This document shows, one piece after another, positions 29,492 to 37,604 of a stretch of DNA of 64,000 bases (position 1 is its first letter; each line of letters begins with the position of its first letter). The translations under genes were made by a program, and so were the position numbers. Origin of the DNA: Parahaliea mediterranea. Lineage in GTDB: Bacteria; Pseudomonadota; Gammaproteobacteria; Pseudomonadales; Halieaceae. The notes under the pieces were generated by a model. The model worked only from the letters and a program-made list of their open reading frames with translations. It was not told the origin of the DNA and ran no database searches. The stretch spans positions 1-64,000 of the forward strand of contig NZ_JAFKCZ010000009.1 of the NCBI RefSeq assembly GCF_017255185.1, written 5' to 3'.

Positions 29492-30868
29492 CTAGAACAT
29501 TTTGCCGGGGTTCAGCGTGCCGGTCGGGTCCAGGGCGGCCTTGAGCGTGCGCATCAGCTGGATTTCCTGTGCCGAGCGCGACACGTGGAGCCAGGCTTTC
29601 TTTTCCAGGCCGATGCCGTGCTCGGCCGATACCGAGCCCTTGAAGGCGGACAGCGGCGCGTAAACCCGCTGTTCCACCGTCGGTCGCAGGGCATCGGCCC
29701 GCTCCGGTGGCAGCTGCACGACGATATGCAGGTTGCCGTCCCCCAGGTGGCCGAACACCCACAGCTTGTGTTCGCCCACCGCGCCCGGCAGGGCGTCGCG
29801 AAGCTCATCGATGTAGGTCTCCATTTCGGCCATCGGCAGTGAAATGTCGAACACGCAGGGTACGCCACCGAGGAAAGTCTGTTCCACATCGTCGCGCAGG
29901 GCCCAGAAACGTTGGCAGTCGCCCTCCGACTGGGACACGGCGGCGTCGGCAAGCAGCCCGGCCTCCAGGGCGGACGCCAGGGCGTCATTAAAGCGCTGGC
30001 TGTCGCCCTCGGGGTCGGCGCCCTGGCTCTCCATGAGCACGTAGTAGGGGTAGTCTTGTGAAATCGGCGGACGACCGCGGGCGGGCTCGGTGGTCACCAG
30101 GCGGTAGAAACCGTTCCACATTGCCTCGAAGGCCGACAGGGTGCCACCCAGCTCGCGGTCCATGTGCTTGAGCAGGGCGGTCATATTGTCGAAGCTCTCC
30201 AGCCCCACCAGCGCCATGTTGCGCGTGGTGGGGCATTCGCGCAGGCGCAGGACCAGCCGGGTGATGACGCCCAGGGTGCCCTCGGAGCCGATGAACAACT
30301 GCTTGAGATCGTAGCCGGCATTGTTCTTGATCAGCTGGTTGAGGGAGGAGATGACGGTGCCGTCGGCCAGCACCGCTTCCAGGCCCAGCACCATGTCGCG
30401 CATCATGCCGTAGCGGATCACCCGGTTGCCGCCGGCATTGGTGGCGGCGTTGCCGCCCACGGTGGCGGTGCCGCGAGCGCCGAGGTCGAGGGGAAACATG
30501 AGGCCGTGTTCTTCCACCGCTTCCTGCAGCGCCTGCAGGGTGACCCCGGCCTGGACCGTGGCGCAGCGTTGCCGCGGGTCGATGGATTCGATGTCGCGCA
30601 TGCGCTCCAGCGACAGGATCACCTGCGCGGGGTCGGCGTCGGCGCCGTGCACGAGGCCGGTGAGTCCGCCCTGGGCAACCACGCCAACGCCGTTGTTGCG
30701 GCACCAGCGCAGCACCTGGGCGACCTGCTCCGTGTTCGCGGGCCTGGCCAGGGCGGCGGCTTGCAGGTTGTCGGGGCGCAGGAAGCCGGCGGAGCGGGTG
30801 GCGAGGTCGGCGGCATCGAGTACGGCGTTGTCGCCCAGCAGGTCCCGCAGTGAGCTTACGATGTTCAT
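29492..30868 (-). CDS. FAD-binding oxidoreductase of the GlcD/D-2-hydroxyacid dehydrogenase type
   Basis: This 458-residue protein has an N-terminal PCMH-type FAD domain (VVAQGGLTGLVHGAD, TVGGNAATNAGG, QLFIGSEGTLGVITR). The C-terminal FAD-linked oxidase domain contains GHLGDGNLHI, SAEHGIG and the closing LDPTGTLNPGKMF. Relatives oxidise D-lactate, glycolate or D-2-hydroxyglutarate. Its start overlaps the DUF3604 stop by 4 bases, making it the third gene of the leftward PQQ dehydrogenase-DUF3604-oxidase operon, so a 2-hydroxyacid intermediate of that pathway is a likely substrate. Confidence 0.9.
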   Translation of the reverse strand: MNIVSSLRDLLGDNAVLDAADLATRSAGFLRPDNLQAAALARPANTEQVAQVLRWCRNNGVGVVAQGGLTGLVHGADADPAQVILSLERMRDIESIDPRQRCATVQAGVTLQALQEAVEEHGLMFPLDLGARGTATVGGNAATNAGGNRVIRYGMMRDMVLGLEAVLADGTVISSLNQLIKNNAGYDLKQLFIGSEGTLGVITRLVLRLRECPTTRNMALVGLESFDNMTALLKHMDRELGGTLSAFEAMWNGFYRLVTTEPARGRPPISQDYPYYVLMESQGADPEGDSQRFNDALASALEAGLLADAAVSQSEGDCQRFWALRDDVEQTFLGGVPCVFDISLPMAEMETYIDELRDALPGAVGEHKLWVFGHLGDGNLHIVVQLPPERADALRPTVEQRVYAPLSAFKGSVSAEHGIGLEKKAWLHVSRSAQEIQLMRTLKAALDPTGTLNPGKMF

Positions 30869-32817
30869 GGTGCCTTCTCCGGTCGGTCAGGGTAATACCA
30901 GATCGGTGAAGTATACGCGCGTTCGACGGTGATCATTGGGATATCATCGGGCATCTCCACGTCAAATCGCCTGGCGTCGTAGGCTGTCCACCGGGGGGTC
31001 GGGATTTCCAGCACGCGGGCGTAGTAGAAGGCGGCCCGGTCCCGGTCAAAGTCCGGGTCGCGCCATACGGTTGCCAGTTCGGCGGCACCGATACTGTTGC
31101 GCCAGGTGGCATTGGCGATGTCCACGGTGTTGCCCACCGGCGGCAGTGTGCCATCGGAACCCGGCTGGCGTTGCCCTGGCTGGCTCCATGACACATCGTA
31201 TACGCGCTCGTGGCTGGTGCCGGCCTCGTCCAGCCAGCCCTTGACGATCTGGATGCGGTCGAGATTGGCGCCCATCGGGTCCCGGCTTGCGGCCACCAGG
31301 AAAGTCGGGGCCTTGTCGACCCGGCTCGCCGCGGGCAGCACGGCGCCCATGGGCACGCCGTTGGCGTAGCCGAGTCGCGCGATATCCGGGCGGGTGGCGT
31401 CCTCCGGCGAGAAAGCCCAGCCGCCAAACAAGCGCGCCGCGATGCGCGGCCCCGTGGTGGCGTAGACCTCTCTTCGCTTGAGTGCATCCCATACGGCTTC
31501 CCGTGTATTCTCGCGCGCCCATACCGCGGCGTAACCCGACGCGGCCTGTTCCCAGGCGAGGATGGTCTTGTCACCGGCGCTGCCCACCGCGTGCTGCCAG
31601 CGCCCGGCGTCCGGCTCTACACCGCTGTGTTTACCGAAAAAATTCTCTTCGGCGGCGGTGGCGAGGCCGGTATGCGAATCAGTGGAGCCGATCATGCCGA
31701 ACTGATAGGGATTCTGCCCCGTGCGCTGCTCCAGCTCGAGCCCCCGCTTCAGGGCGGAACGCGCGTACTCTCCGGGCAGCATGGCTTCGGTCTTGGGTAC
31801 GCCAAAAAAATTCCCGGCGTCCCAGGTTTCGTAGTCGGCGAATTCGTCGTCGGGTGACAGCAGGCCGTGGGTTTCCCCGTCGCCCTTGATCTGGGTGACC
31901 TCGTAGACGGGCTCCCAGCGTTGACGCTGTTGCGCATAGTCGGCGTCCACCCGGGTGCCGGCCTGGGTCGTTTCCGTCGGGAACATCAGGCCGTTGCTGA
32001 GATTGCCGTTGTGGGGGATGGCCAGCACGCGACCGCCGGTGTTCTGTTCGTAGTTCGCGAGGTAGGACCAAAGATCTTCCGGAGCCTTGCTGTCGAAGCT
32101 GGAGAAGGGCGTCACCGTGCCGACCTTGTCGGCTCCGTCGCGGAACACCACCACACGGTGCAGGTTGCTTCCGCCGGGGGCGGAGGTCCACTCATAGCCC
32201 AGCAATGCGGTGAATTCACCGGGTCGGTTGAAGCGCTCGCCAGTGGCCAGCGTGGCTTGCCAGTTGTCGCGGGTCATGGACGGGGTGCCGAGTTCAGTCA
32301 ATTTGCCAAAGATCTCGCGCCGTTTCTGGCCGTTCTTGATGTAGCCGTCGAAGGTTCGTCTCTGCGCGTCGCTGCCGGTCATCAGGGCGTGCCATTCGGC
32401 AGCGGAGGGATCTTCAAGCAGTGCCGGGTCGCCGGCCTGGACGCGGCTCATCATGCCCAGGGACTCGGCGTGGTCCGCCACCACCAGGAAATCCAGCGGT
32501 CGGGCCAGGCGCACTTGCTGCCCCCAGGTGCTGGTGACGGTTTCGCCCGAGGCGAAGCGGTAAGCCGCCTCCGGATCGAGGCGCACACCAAAGCCAAAGG
32601 CGTCGGTGGACAGGCTGGTGTGCAGGTGGGTATCGCCCCATAGCAGCCGCCGTGGGAATTCCTCCCCGGCGTAGGGCGAGTAGCCGGGTTCGGCCACCGA
32701 CAGCGGCGCCACCACCAAAAATGGGGTCAGAGCCCTTTTAGTCAAAAATGGGGTCAGAGCCCTTTTAGTGGCCCTTGTGGCGGAATGAAAAAGGGCTCTG
32801 ACCCCTTTTGTTGTCAT
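30865..32817 (-). CDS. DUF3604 protein (PHP-like hydrolase), repeat-altered N-terminus
   Basis: This 650-residue protein carries the PHP-like metal motifs of DUF3604: GDTHLH with H64 and H66, VADHAE, IPHNGN and STDSHTG. No member has a known reaction to my knowledge. Its 634-residue paralogue is at 37605-39509. Residues 17-34 are an exact duplication of TKRALTPFL, written by two repeat copies in the DNA. The second copy runs into VVAPLSVAEPG, so part of the putative signal peptide is repeat-derived. The start ATG overlaps the stop of the PQQ dehydrogenase gene (ATGA), and its own stop overlaps the next gene. Confidence 0.85.
   Translation of the reverse strand: MTTKGVRALFHSATRATKRALTPFLTKRALTPFLVVAPLSVAEPGYSPYAGEEFPRRLLWGDTHLHTSLSTDAFGFGVRLDPEAAYRFASGETVTSTWGQQVRLARPLDFLVVADHAESLGMMSRVQAGDPALLEDPSAAEWHALMTGSDAQRRTFDGYIKNGQKRREIFGKLTELGTPSMTRDNWQATLATGERFNRPGEFTALLGYEWTSAPGGSNLHRVVVFRDGADKVGTVTPFSSFDSKAPEDLWSYLANYEQNTGGRVLAIPHNGNLSNGLMFPTETTQAGTRVDADYAQQRQRWEPVYEVTQIKGDGETHGLLSPDDEFADYETWDAGNFFGVPKTEAMLPGEYARSALKRGLELEQRTGQNPYQFGMIGSTDSHTGLATAAEENFFGKHSGVEPDAGRWQHAVGSAGDKTILAWEQAASGYAAVWARENTREAVWDALKRREVYATTGPRIAARLFGGWAFSPEDATRPDIARLGYANGVPMGAVLPAASRVDKAPTFLVAASRDPMGANLDRIQIVKGWLDEAGTSHERVYDVSWSQPGQRQPGSDGTLPPVGNTVDIANATWRNSIGAAELATVWRDPDFDRDRAAFYYARVLEIPTPRWTAYDARRFDVEMPDDIPMITVERAYTSPIWYYPDRPEKAP
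32717..32809. repeat. three copies of the GGGGTCAGAGCCC repeat inside a coding region
   Basis: Two direct copies (32717-32739 and 32744-32766, period 27 bp) and one inverted copy (32788-32809) lie in the first codons of the DUF3604 gene. The direct and inverted copies could form a large cruciform or mRNA stem near the start codon. The 27 bp period keeps frame and produces the duplicated nonapeptide. Confidence 0.9.
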
Positions 32818-34994
32818 TGGTTTTGCTCCTGTTCGGAGTGGAGGTCGTGGGCGCGCTTGATCACGTACGCGTGGATGGCCTCGGCGTCGTCGTCGTCCAG
32901 TCGCTGGGCAAAGCCCGCCATGCCCTTTTCGTGGCGCAGGCCGCCGAGCACGATGGCGTTGAACAGTTCGTGGGTTTCGGGGCTCATCATGCGCAGGTCC
33001 GGAATGCTGGTGCCGGAGATGGCGCGATCGCCATGGCAGAAGTGGCAGTTGTTGATGTAGAGCTCGTGCCCGCGCGCCAGGGTCGCCACATCGGCGTTCA
33101 GGGGGGGCGGCGCCGGCAGTTTGCGCTCGGAGGGGGCGGGGGCCGGCAGCTGTGCCCGACCATCCAGGCTGTATACCAGCAGGCGGCTGTAGTTGTCGCC
33201 GCCCGCCTCGGGGCTGCCTTTGGCGCGGTCGGCGATTTCGCCGAAGGCCACCTGCGCGCCGCCCCAGCCGGCCACCACCGCTACATACTGTTTGTCATCG
33301 ACACTGTAGGTGATGGGGGCCGCGACAATGCCGGTGTAGGCCGGGCTGGACCAGAGCCTGTCGCCGGTATCGGCCCGGTAGGCGACGAACTCGCCATCGG
33401 CGTTGCCCTGGAACAGCAGGTTGCCGGCGGTGCTGAGCATGCCGCCGTTCCACAAGGTGCTGTGGGGCACGCGCCAGGCTTCCGCCTGTTTGACCGGATC
33501 CCATGCGGTGATAAAACCGGTGAACTGGGACATGGCCTGGGCGCGCAGCTCGGGGTCTTCCGGCATCACCGCGGGCATCAGGTCCAGCCCTGTATTCCAG
33601 GCTCCCGGGGTAAACTCGAAGTCCTTGTCCTGGGCGTAGACCATGATGCCCTGGTGGGCGGGAATATAGACCAGGCCGGTGTCGGGACTGTAGCTCATGG
33701 GGTGCCAGTTGTGGCCGCCCTGGGTGTTGGGGTAGATGAGTGCCGGCTTGTCCTCGTAGCGGGCATTGTCCGCCTCCACCGGGCGGCCGGTATCAAGGTC
33801 CACGTGGGAGGCCCAGGTCACGGTGGTGTACTTCTGCGCGGAGATCAGTTCGCCGTTGGCTCTGTCTAGCACGTAGAAGAAGCCGTTTTTCGGCGCCTGC
33901 ATGATGACTTTGCGGGTTTCGCCGTCGATCTCGAGGTCGGCGAGAATCATGTGCTGGGTGGCGGTGTAGTCCCAGCTTTCGCCGGGCGTTGTCTGGTAGT
34001 GCCACACGTACTCGCCGCTGTCCGGGCGCACCGCGACGATGGACGAAACGAACAGGTTATCGCCGCCACCGGGACTGCGAATTTCGCGGTTCCAGGGCGC
34101 GCCGTTCCCCACTCCGAAGTAGAGCAGGTCTAGCTCGGGGTCGTAGGCCATGGAATCCCACACGGTGCCGCCCCCGCCGTATTCCCAGTACTTGTCACCG
34201 CTCCAGGTGGCGGCCGCCTGTTTGAGGATGGGGTTTTCGTGGGGCGCCTGTGGATCGCCGGGGACGGTGTAGAAACGCCAGGCCATGTCGCCGTTCTGGG
34301 CGTCGTAGGCGCTGATATAGCCCCTGACACCCAGCTCGGAACCGCCGTTGCCGATCATTACCATGCCCTTGACCACCCGCGGCGCGCCGGTGATGGAGTA
34401 GGGCTTGTCGCGGGGCGTGGTCTGCACCTCCCAGGCCACGCTGCCATCGGTGGCATCCAGGGCCACCAGGCGGCCGTCCAGGGTGCCCACGTAGACCTTG
34501 CCTTGCCATACCGCCACGCCGCGGTTGACCGCGTCGCAGCACAGGTTGACCATCCAGGCCTTCGGTACCTGGGGGTCGTAGTGCCACAGCAGCTCGCCGC
34601 TGACCGCGTCGAAGGCGTAGACCATGCTCCAGGCGGATGTCACGTAGAGCACGCCGTCCACCGCAATGGGGGTCGCTTCCATGCCGCGCTTGGTGGGGAA
34701 GTCAAAGTACCAGTCCAGCCCCAGGTCACCGACGTTGTCCTGGCGAATCTGTGCCAGGGGGCTGTAGCGCTGTTCGTCGTAGCCGCGGCCGTGGCTCAGC
34801 CACTGGCCGGGTTCACTGTCGGCGCCGCGTATGCGCGCCCCGTCCACCGCGGCCACAGTTTGCGCCGCGGGCGCCGCGGTTGCGGCAGTTGATTGACGGT
34901 CGCCGCATCCGGCCAGCAAGGGCAGGGATAGCAGGGCGGTGGCAAGGGCGGGGCGCAAGGCGCGATGTGTTGTTGCGAGCACGTAGTACCTCAT
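32814..34994 (-). CDS. PQQ-dependent quinohaemoprotein dehydrogenase (methanol/ethanol family), lipoprotein
   Basis: This 726-residue enzyme has a lipobox LLAGC (C30), so it is membrane-anchored in the periplasm. An eight-bladed PQQ propeller follows, with the vicinal disulfide C152-C153 (NLCCDAVNRG) that stacks on PQQ and a WDY motif carrying the catalytic Asp. The C-terminal cytochrome c domain has CHFCH. Such type II enzymes oxidise alcohols and pass electrons to a terminal cytochrome. The start at 34994 is chosen because it yields the lipoprotein signal. It is first in the leftward operon with DUF3604 and the FAD oxidase, divergent from the Crp-type regulator. Confidence 0.9.
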   Translation of the reverse strand: MRYYVLATTHRALRPALATALLSLPLLAGCGDRQSTAATAAPAAQTVAAVDGARIRGADSEPGQWLSHGRGYDEQRYSPLAQIRQDNVGDLGLDWYFDFPTKRGMEATPIAVDGVLYVTSAWSMVYAFDAVSGELLWHYDPQVPKAWMVNLCCDAVNRGVAVWQGKVYVGTLDGRLVALDATDGSVAWEVQTTPRDKPYSITGAPRVVKGMVMIGNGGSELGVRGYISAYDAQNGDMAWRFYTVPGDPQAPHENPILKQAAATWSGDKYWEYGGGGTVWDSMAYDPELDLLYFGVGNGAPWNREIRSPGGGDNLFVSSIVAVRPDSGEYVWHYQTTPGESWDYTATQHMILADLEIDGETRKVIMQAPKNGFFYVLDRANGELISAQKYTTVTWASHVDLDTGRPVEADNARYEDKPALIYPNTQGGHNWHPMSYSPDTGLVYIPAHQGIMVYAQDKDFEFTPGAWNTGLDLMPAVMPEDPELRAQAMSQFTGFITAWDPVKQAEAWRVPHSTLWNGGMLSTAGNLLFQGNADGEFVAYRADTGDRLWSSPAYTGIVAAPITYSVDDKQYVAVVAGWGGAQVAFGEIADRAKGSPEAGGDNYSRLLVYSLDGRAQLPAPAPSERKLPAPPPLNADVATLARGHELYINNCHFCHGDRAISGTSIPDLRMMSPETHELFNAIVLGGLRHEKGMAGFAQRLDDDDAEAIHAYVIKRAHDLHSEQEQNQ

Positions 34995-35098
34995 TGTTTT
35001 CGTTATAAAAAGCCTAGGGAGTCCAGCATGTGGGCCTACCCGATGGACACTGAATCCTAGCCGCTTATTTAGTATCATTCCCGGAGCATAACAACCTC

Positions 35099-35114
35099 TG
35101 TCGCTTGCACGACA
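35099..35114. promoter_or_regulatory. TGTCG-N6-CGACA palindrome between PQQ dehydrogenase and Crp-type regulator
   Basis: A perfect 5-6-5 inverted repeat (spacer CTTGCA) has the geometry of Crp/Fnr-family sites. It lies 20 bases before the preferred regulator start and 105 bases from the divergent PQQ dehydrogenase start. Matching sites occur at 35868-35883 and 43616-43631. It is a probable operator for the adjacent regulator. Confidence 0.6.
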
Positions 35115-35134
35115 ATTTACAGGTGGATAGGAAT

Positions 35135-35824
35135 TTGCAGACAGGCGAGAAAGACGGGGCGCACAACTGGATAGACACACTGTCCCCGGCACTGCGTGAA
35201 CGCGTACACGGCTTGATGGGTACGCGTCAGTACCATCGTGGCGAGCTCGTCTACCGCGCGGGGGAGCCCGGCAACGAGATTTACCAGGTCATCGAGGGCA
35301 CCACCCGTATCTATACCCTGACCACCGATGGCAGGGAGCTGCTTTACGAATTGATGCCCCCCGGCGCTTGCTTCGGCGAGTCGAGTCTCATCGATGCCCA
35401 GCCGCGCCCGCACATGGCCCAGGCGGTGACCGACGTGAAACTGCGGGTGTTGGAACTCGCGGATTTCCAGGCCTTGTGGCGCGAGTCACCGGAGCTGTCG
35501 CACGCGGTGGCGCTGGTGCTGTGCCGGCGAACGCGCCGGCTGTACGAGATTTATGAAGGCGTCAGCCTGGCGGCCCTGTCCCGGCGCATGGCGCGGCGAC
35601 TCTGTGTGCTCGCGGATTCCATCGGCGAGGACCGCGACGACGGTGTCCATTTCCAGATCCGCCTCACCCAGGAGGATATTGGCAGCCTGGTGGCCGGGTC
35701 GCGCCAGTCCGTGAACAAGATTCTCAAGCAGTGGCAGTGCGACGGGCTGATCAACCTGGCCTACGGTTCGCTGGTGATCCGGCAGTTGGCCACGCTGGAG
35801 CAGCTGGCCAATACCGGTGAGTAG
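35135..35824 (+). CDS. Crp/Fnr family transcriptional regulator
   Basis: This 229-residue regulator has an N-terminal cyclic-nucleotide-binding-type beta barrel (YHRGELVYRAGEPGNEIYQV, PGACFGESSLID) and a long dimer helix. The C-terminal winged helix is HTH_Crp (LTQEDIGSLVAGSRQSVNKI). The recognition helix reads SRQSVNK where CRP has SRETVGR, so altered DNA specificity is expected. No Fnr-type Cys cluster is seen. TTG at 35135 with AGGTGG 8 bases upstream is preferred; TTG at 35105 lies inside the palindrome. It probably controls the catabolic genes on both sides and itself. Confidence 0.88.
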   Translation: MQTGEKDGAHNWIDTLSPALRERVHGLMGTRQYHRGELVYRAGEPGNEIYQVIEGTTRIYTLTTDGRELLYELMPPGACFGESSLIDAQPRPHMAQAVTDVKLRVLELADFQALWRESPELSHAVALVLCRRTRRLYEIYEGVSLAALSRRMARRLCVLADSIGEDRDDGVHFQIRLTQEDIGSLVAGSRQSVNKILKQWQCDGLINLAYGSLVIRQLATLEQLANTGE

Positions 35825-35867
35825 GGGGCCCGCGCAGGGCCGCTTTCACCATACCCCGCGCCCACAC

Positions 35868-35883
35868 TATCGCGTGGACGACA
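35868..35883. promoter_or_regulatory. TATCG-N6-CGACA site upstream of the ThDP enzyme
   Basis: This is a one-mismatch version of the 35099-35114 palindrome (spacer CGTGGA), 85 bases before the ThDP enzyme start. It is a likely second binding site of the Crp-type regulator. Confidence 0.5.
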
Positions 35884-35968
35884 AACTTTTGCGCCGCGGC
35901 GGTTCTATACTGCGTTGTATCTGGTAGCGAATCAGTTCACTTTTTCCGATATAACACAGGATTTCCCC

Positions 35969-37537
35969 ATGAATGGCGCAGAGAGCTTAATCAAAACCCT
36001 GGTGGACAGCGGCGTCGAGGTCTGCTTCACCAATCCCGGCACGTCCGAAATGCACTTCGTCGCCGCGCTGGACGAAGTCGAGGGCATGCGCTGCGTGCTG
36101 TGCCTGTTCGAGGGCGTGGTCAGCGGCGCCGCGCACGGCTACGCGGTGATGGCCCGCAAGCCGGCCTCCACGCTGCTGCACCTGGGCCCGGGTCTGGGTA
36201 ACGCCCTGGCCAATGTGCACAACGCCAGGAAAGGGCACGTGCCGGTGGTGAATATCGTCGGCGACCACGCCACCTACCACCTGGAATATGACGCGCCGCT
36301 GACCTCGGACATCGAGGCCATCGCCGGGCCGGTTTCCCACTGGGTGTACAGTTCGACCGCCGCCGAGGATATTGCCCGGGATGCCGCCGTCGCCGTGCAG
36401 CAGGCCGGGCATGGCCAGGTCGCGACCCTGATCCTGCCGGCCGACGTGTCCTGGGGGGACAACCCGAACGGCGCCGCGGCGCCCGCCGAACTGCCCGCGC
36501 TCACGGCGGTGGCCAGTGACCGCATTGAGCGGGCGCAAGCCATGCTGCGCTCGGGCAAGCAGACCGTCATCATGATCGGCGGCCGCGAGGTGAGCGCCGC
36601 CCAGGGGGAGCAGCTCAGCCGTATTGCCCAGGCCTCGGGCGCCCGGGTGCTGACCGAAACCTTCCCCTCCAGGGTGCGTCGCGGCGCCGGGACCGCCGCC
36701 ATTGAGCGCCTGCCCTACCTGGCGGAGCTCGCCATCGAGGAACTCAAGGGCACGGAACAGCTGATCCTGCTGGGCGCCGATGCCCCGGTGTCCTTCTTCG
36801 CCTACCCCAATGTACCCAGCGTGCTCACGCCCCCGGACTGCGAGGTGTTACCGCTGGCCGGCCCCGACGACGACATCGACGGGGCGCTGGCGGCCCTGGT
36901 CAAGGCATTGCAGGCGGGGGATATCGCGCCGCAACTGCGGCCGCTCCAGCTGCCCGAGGCCCCGGTTGGCGCCCTGGACGCCAACAGCGCGGCCCAGGCC
37001 CTGGCCCACCACCTGCCCGAGGACGCCATCGTGGTTGACGAAGGCATTACCTCCGGATTGGCCTGTTTCCCGGTAACCGCCGGCGCGCGGCCCCACGACT
37101 GGCTCAATCTCACCGGCGGCTCCATCGGCTGGGGCCTGCCCGCCGCGGTGGGCGCCGCGATTGCCCAGCCTGATCGCAAGGTCGTCTGCCTCGAGGGCGA
37201 CGGCAGCGCGATGTATACGATCCAATCGCTGTGGACCATGGCGCGGGAACAGTTGGATGTTACCGTGGTGCTGTTCAACAACCGCAAGTACTCGGTACTG
37301 GAAGTCGAGTTCGCCCGCACCGGTGCCCGCGGCGGCAAACCCGGGCCCAAGGCGGCCAGCTCCCTGGCCATCGGCAGTCCCGACATGGATTTCCAGGCGA
37401 TGGCCTCGGGCATGGGCGTGCGCGCCACGGTGGCGACCACCGCCGAGGAGTTCAGCGAACAACTGGCCGACGCCATGGCGCACCGCGGGCCCTGCCTGAT
37501 CGATGCGCGCGTGCCGCCGCTGGAACTCGGCTGGTAG
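35969..37537 (+). CDS. thiamine diphosphate-dependent enzyme, acetolactate synthase/benzoylformate decarboxylase-like
   Basis: This 522-residue protein has the three-domain ThDP fold. The cofactor-activating Glu is E48 (LCLFEGVVSGAAHGYA), and the diphosphate-binding motif runs from EGDGSAMYTIQSLWT to FNNRKY. It lacks the FAD-binding conservation of true acetolactate synthases as far as I can judge, so a 2-oxoacid decarboxylase or carboligase is plausible. ATG at 35969 is chosen over an upstream in-frame start because CACAGGA precedes it and the fold begins there. It is followed after 67 bases by the second DUF3604 gene, likely as one operon. Confidence 0.85.
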   Translation: MNGAESLIKTLVDSGVEVCFTNPGTSEMHFVAALDEVEGMRCVLCLFEGVVSGAAHGYAVMARKPASTLLHLGPGLGNALANVHNARKGHVPVVNIVGDHATYHLEYDAPLTSDIEAIAGPVSHWVYSSTAAEDIARDAAVAVQQAGHGQVATLILPADVSWGDNPNGAAAPAELPALTAVASDRIERAQAMLRSGKQTVIMIGGREVSAAQGEQLSRIAQASGARVLTETFPSRVRRGAGTAAIERLPYLAELAIEELKGTEQLILLGADAPVSFFAYPNVPSVLTPPDCEVLPLAGPDDDIDGALAALVKALQAGDIAPQLRPLQLPEAPVGALDANSAAQALAHHLPEDAIVVDEGITSGLACFPVTAGARPHDWLNLTGGSIGWGLPAAVGAAIAQPDRKVVCLEGDGSAMYTIQSLWTMAREQLDVTVVLFNNRKYSVLEVEFARTGARGGKPGPKAASSLAIGSPDMDFQAMASGMGVRATVATTAEEFSEQLADAMAHRGPCLIDARVPPLELGW

Positions 37538-37604
37538 GGCGCAGGGCGCGGGAAGTAGAGGGCCGTCGACACCAAAAGAAGAAGACCAAAAAGGGGTCCG
37601 CAGC

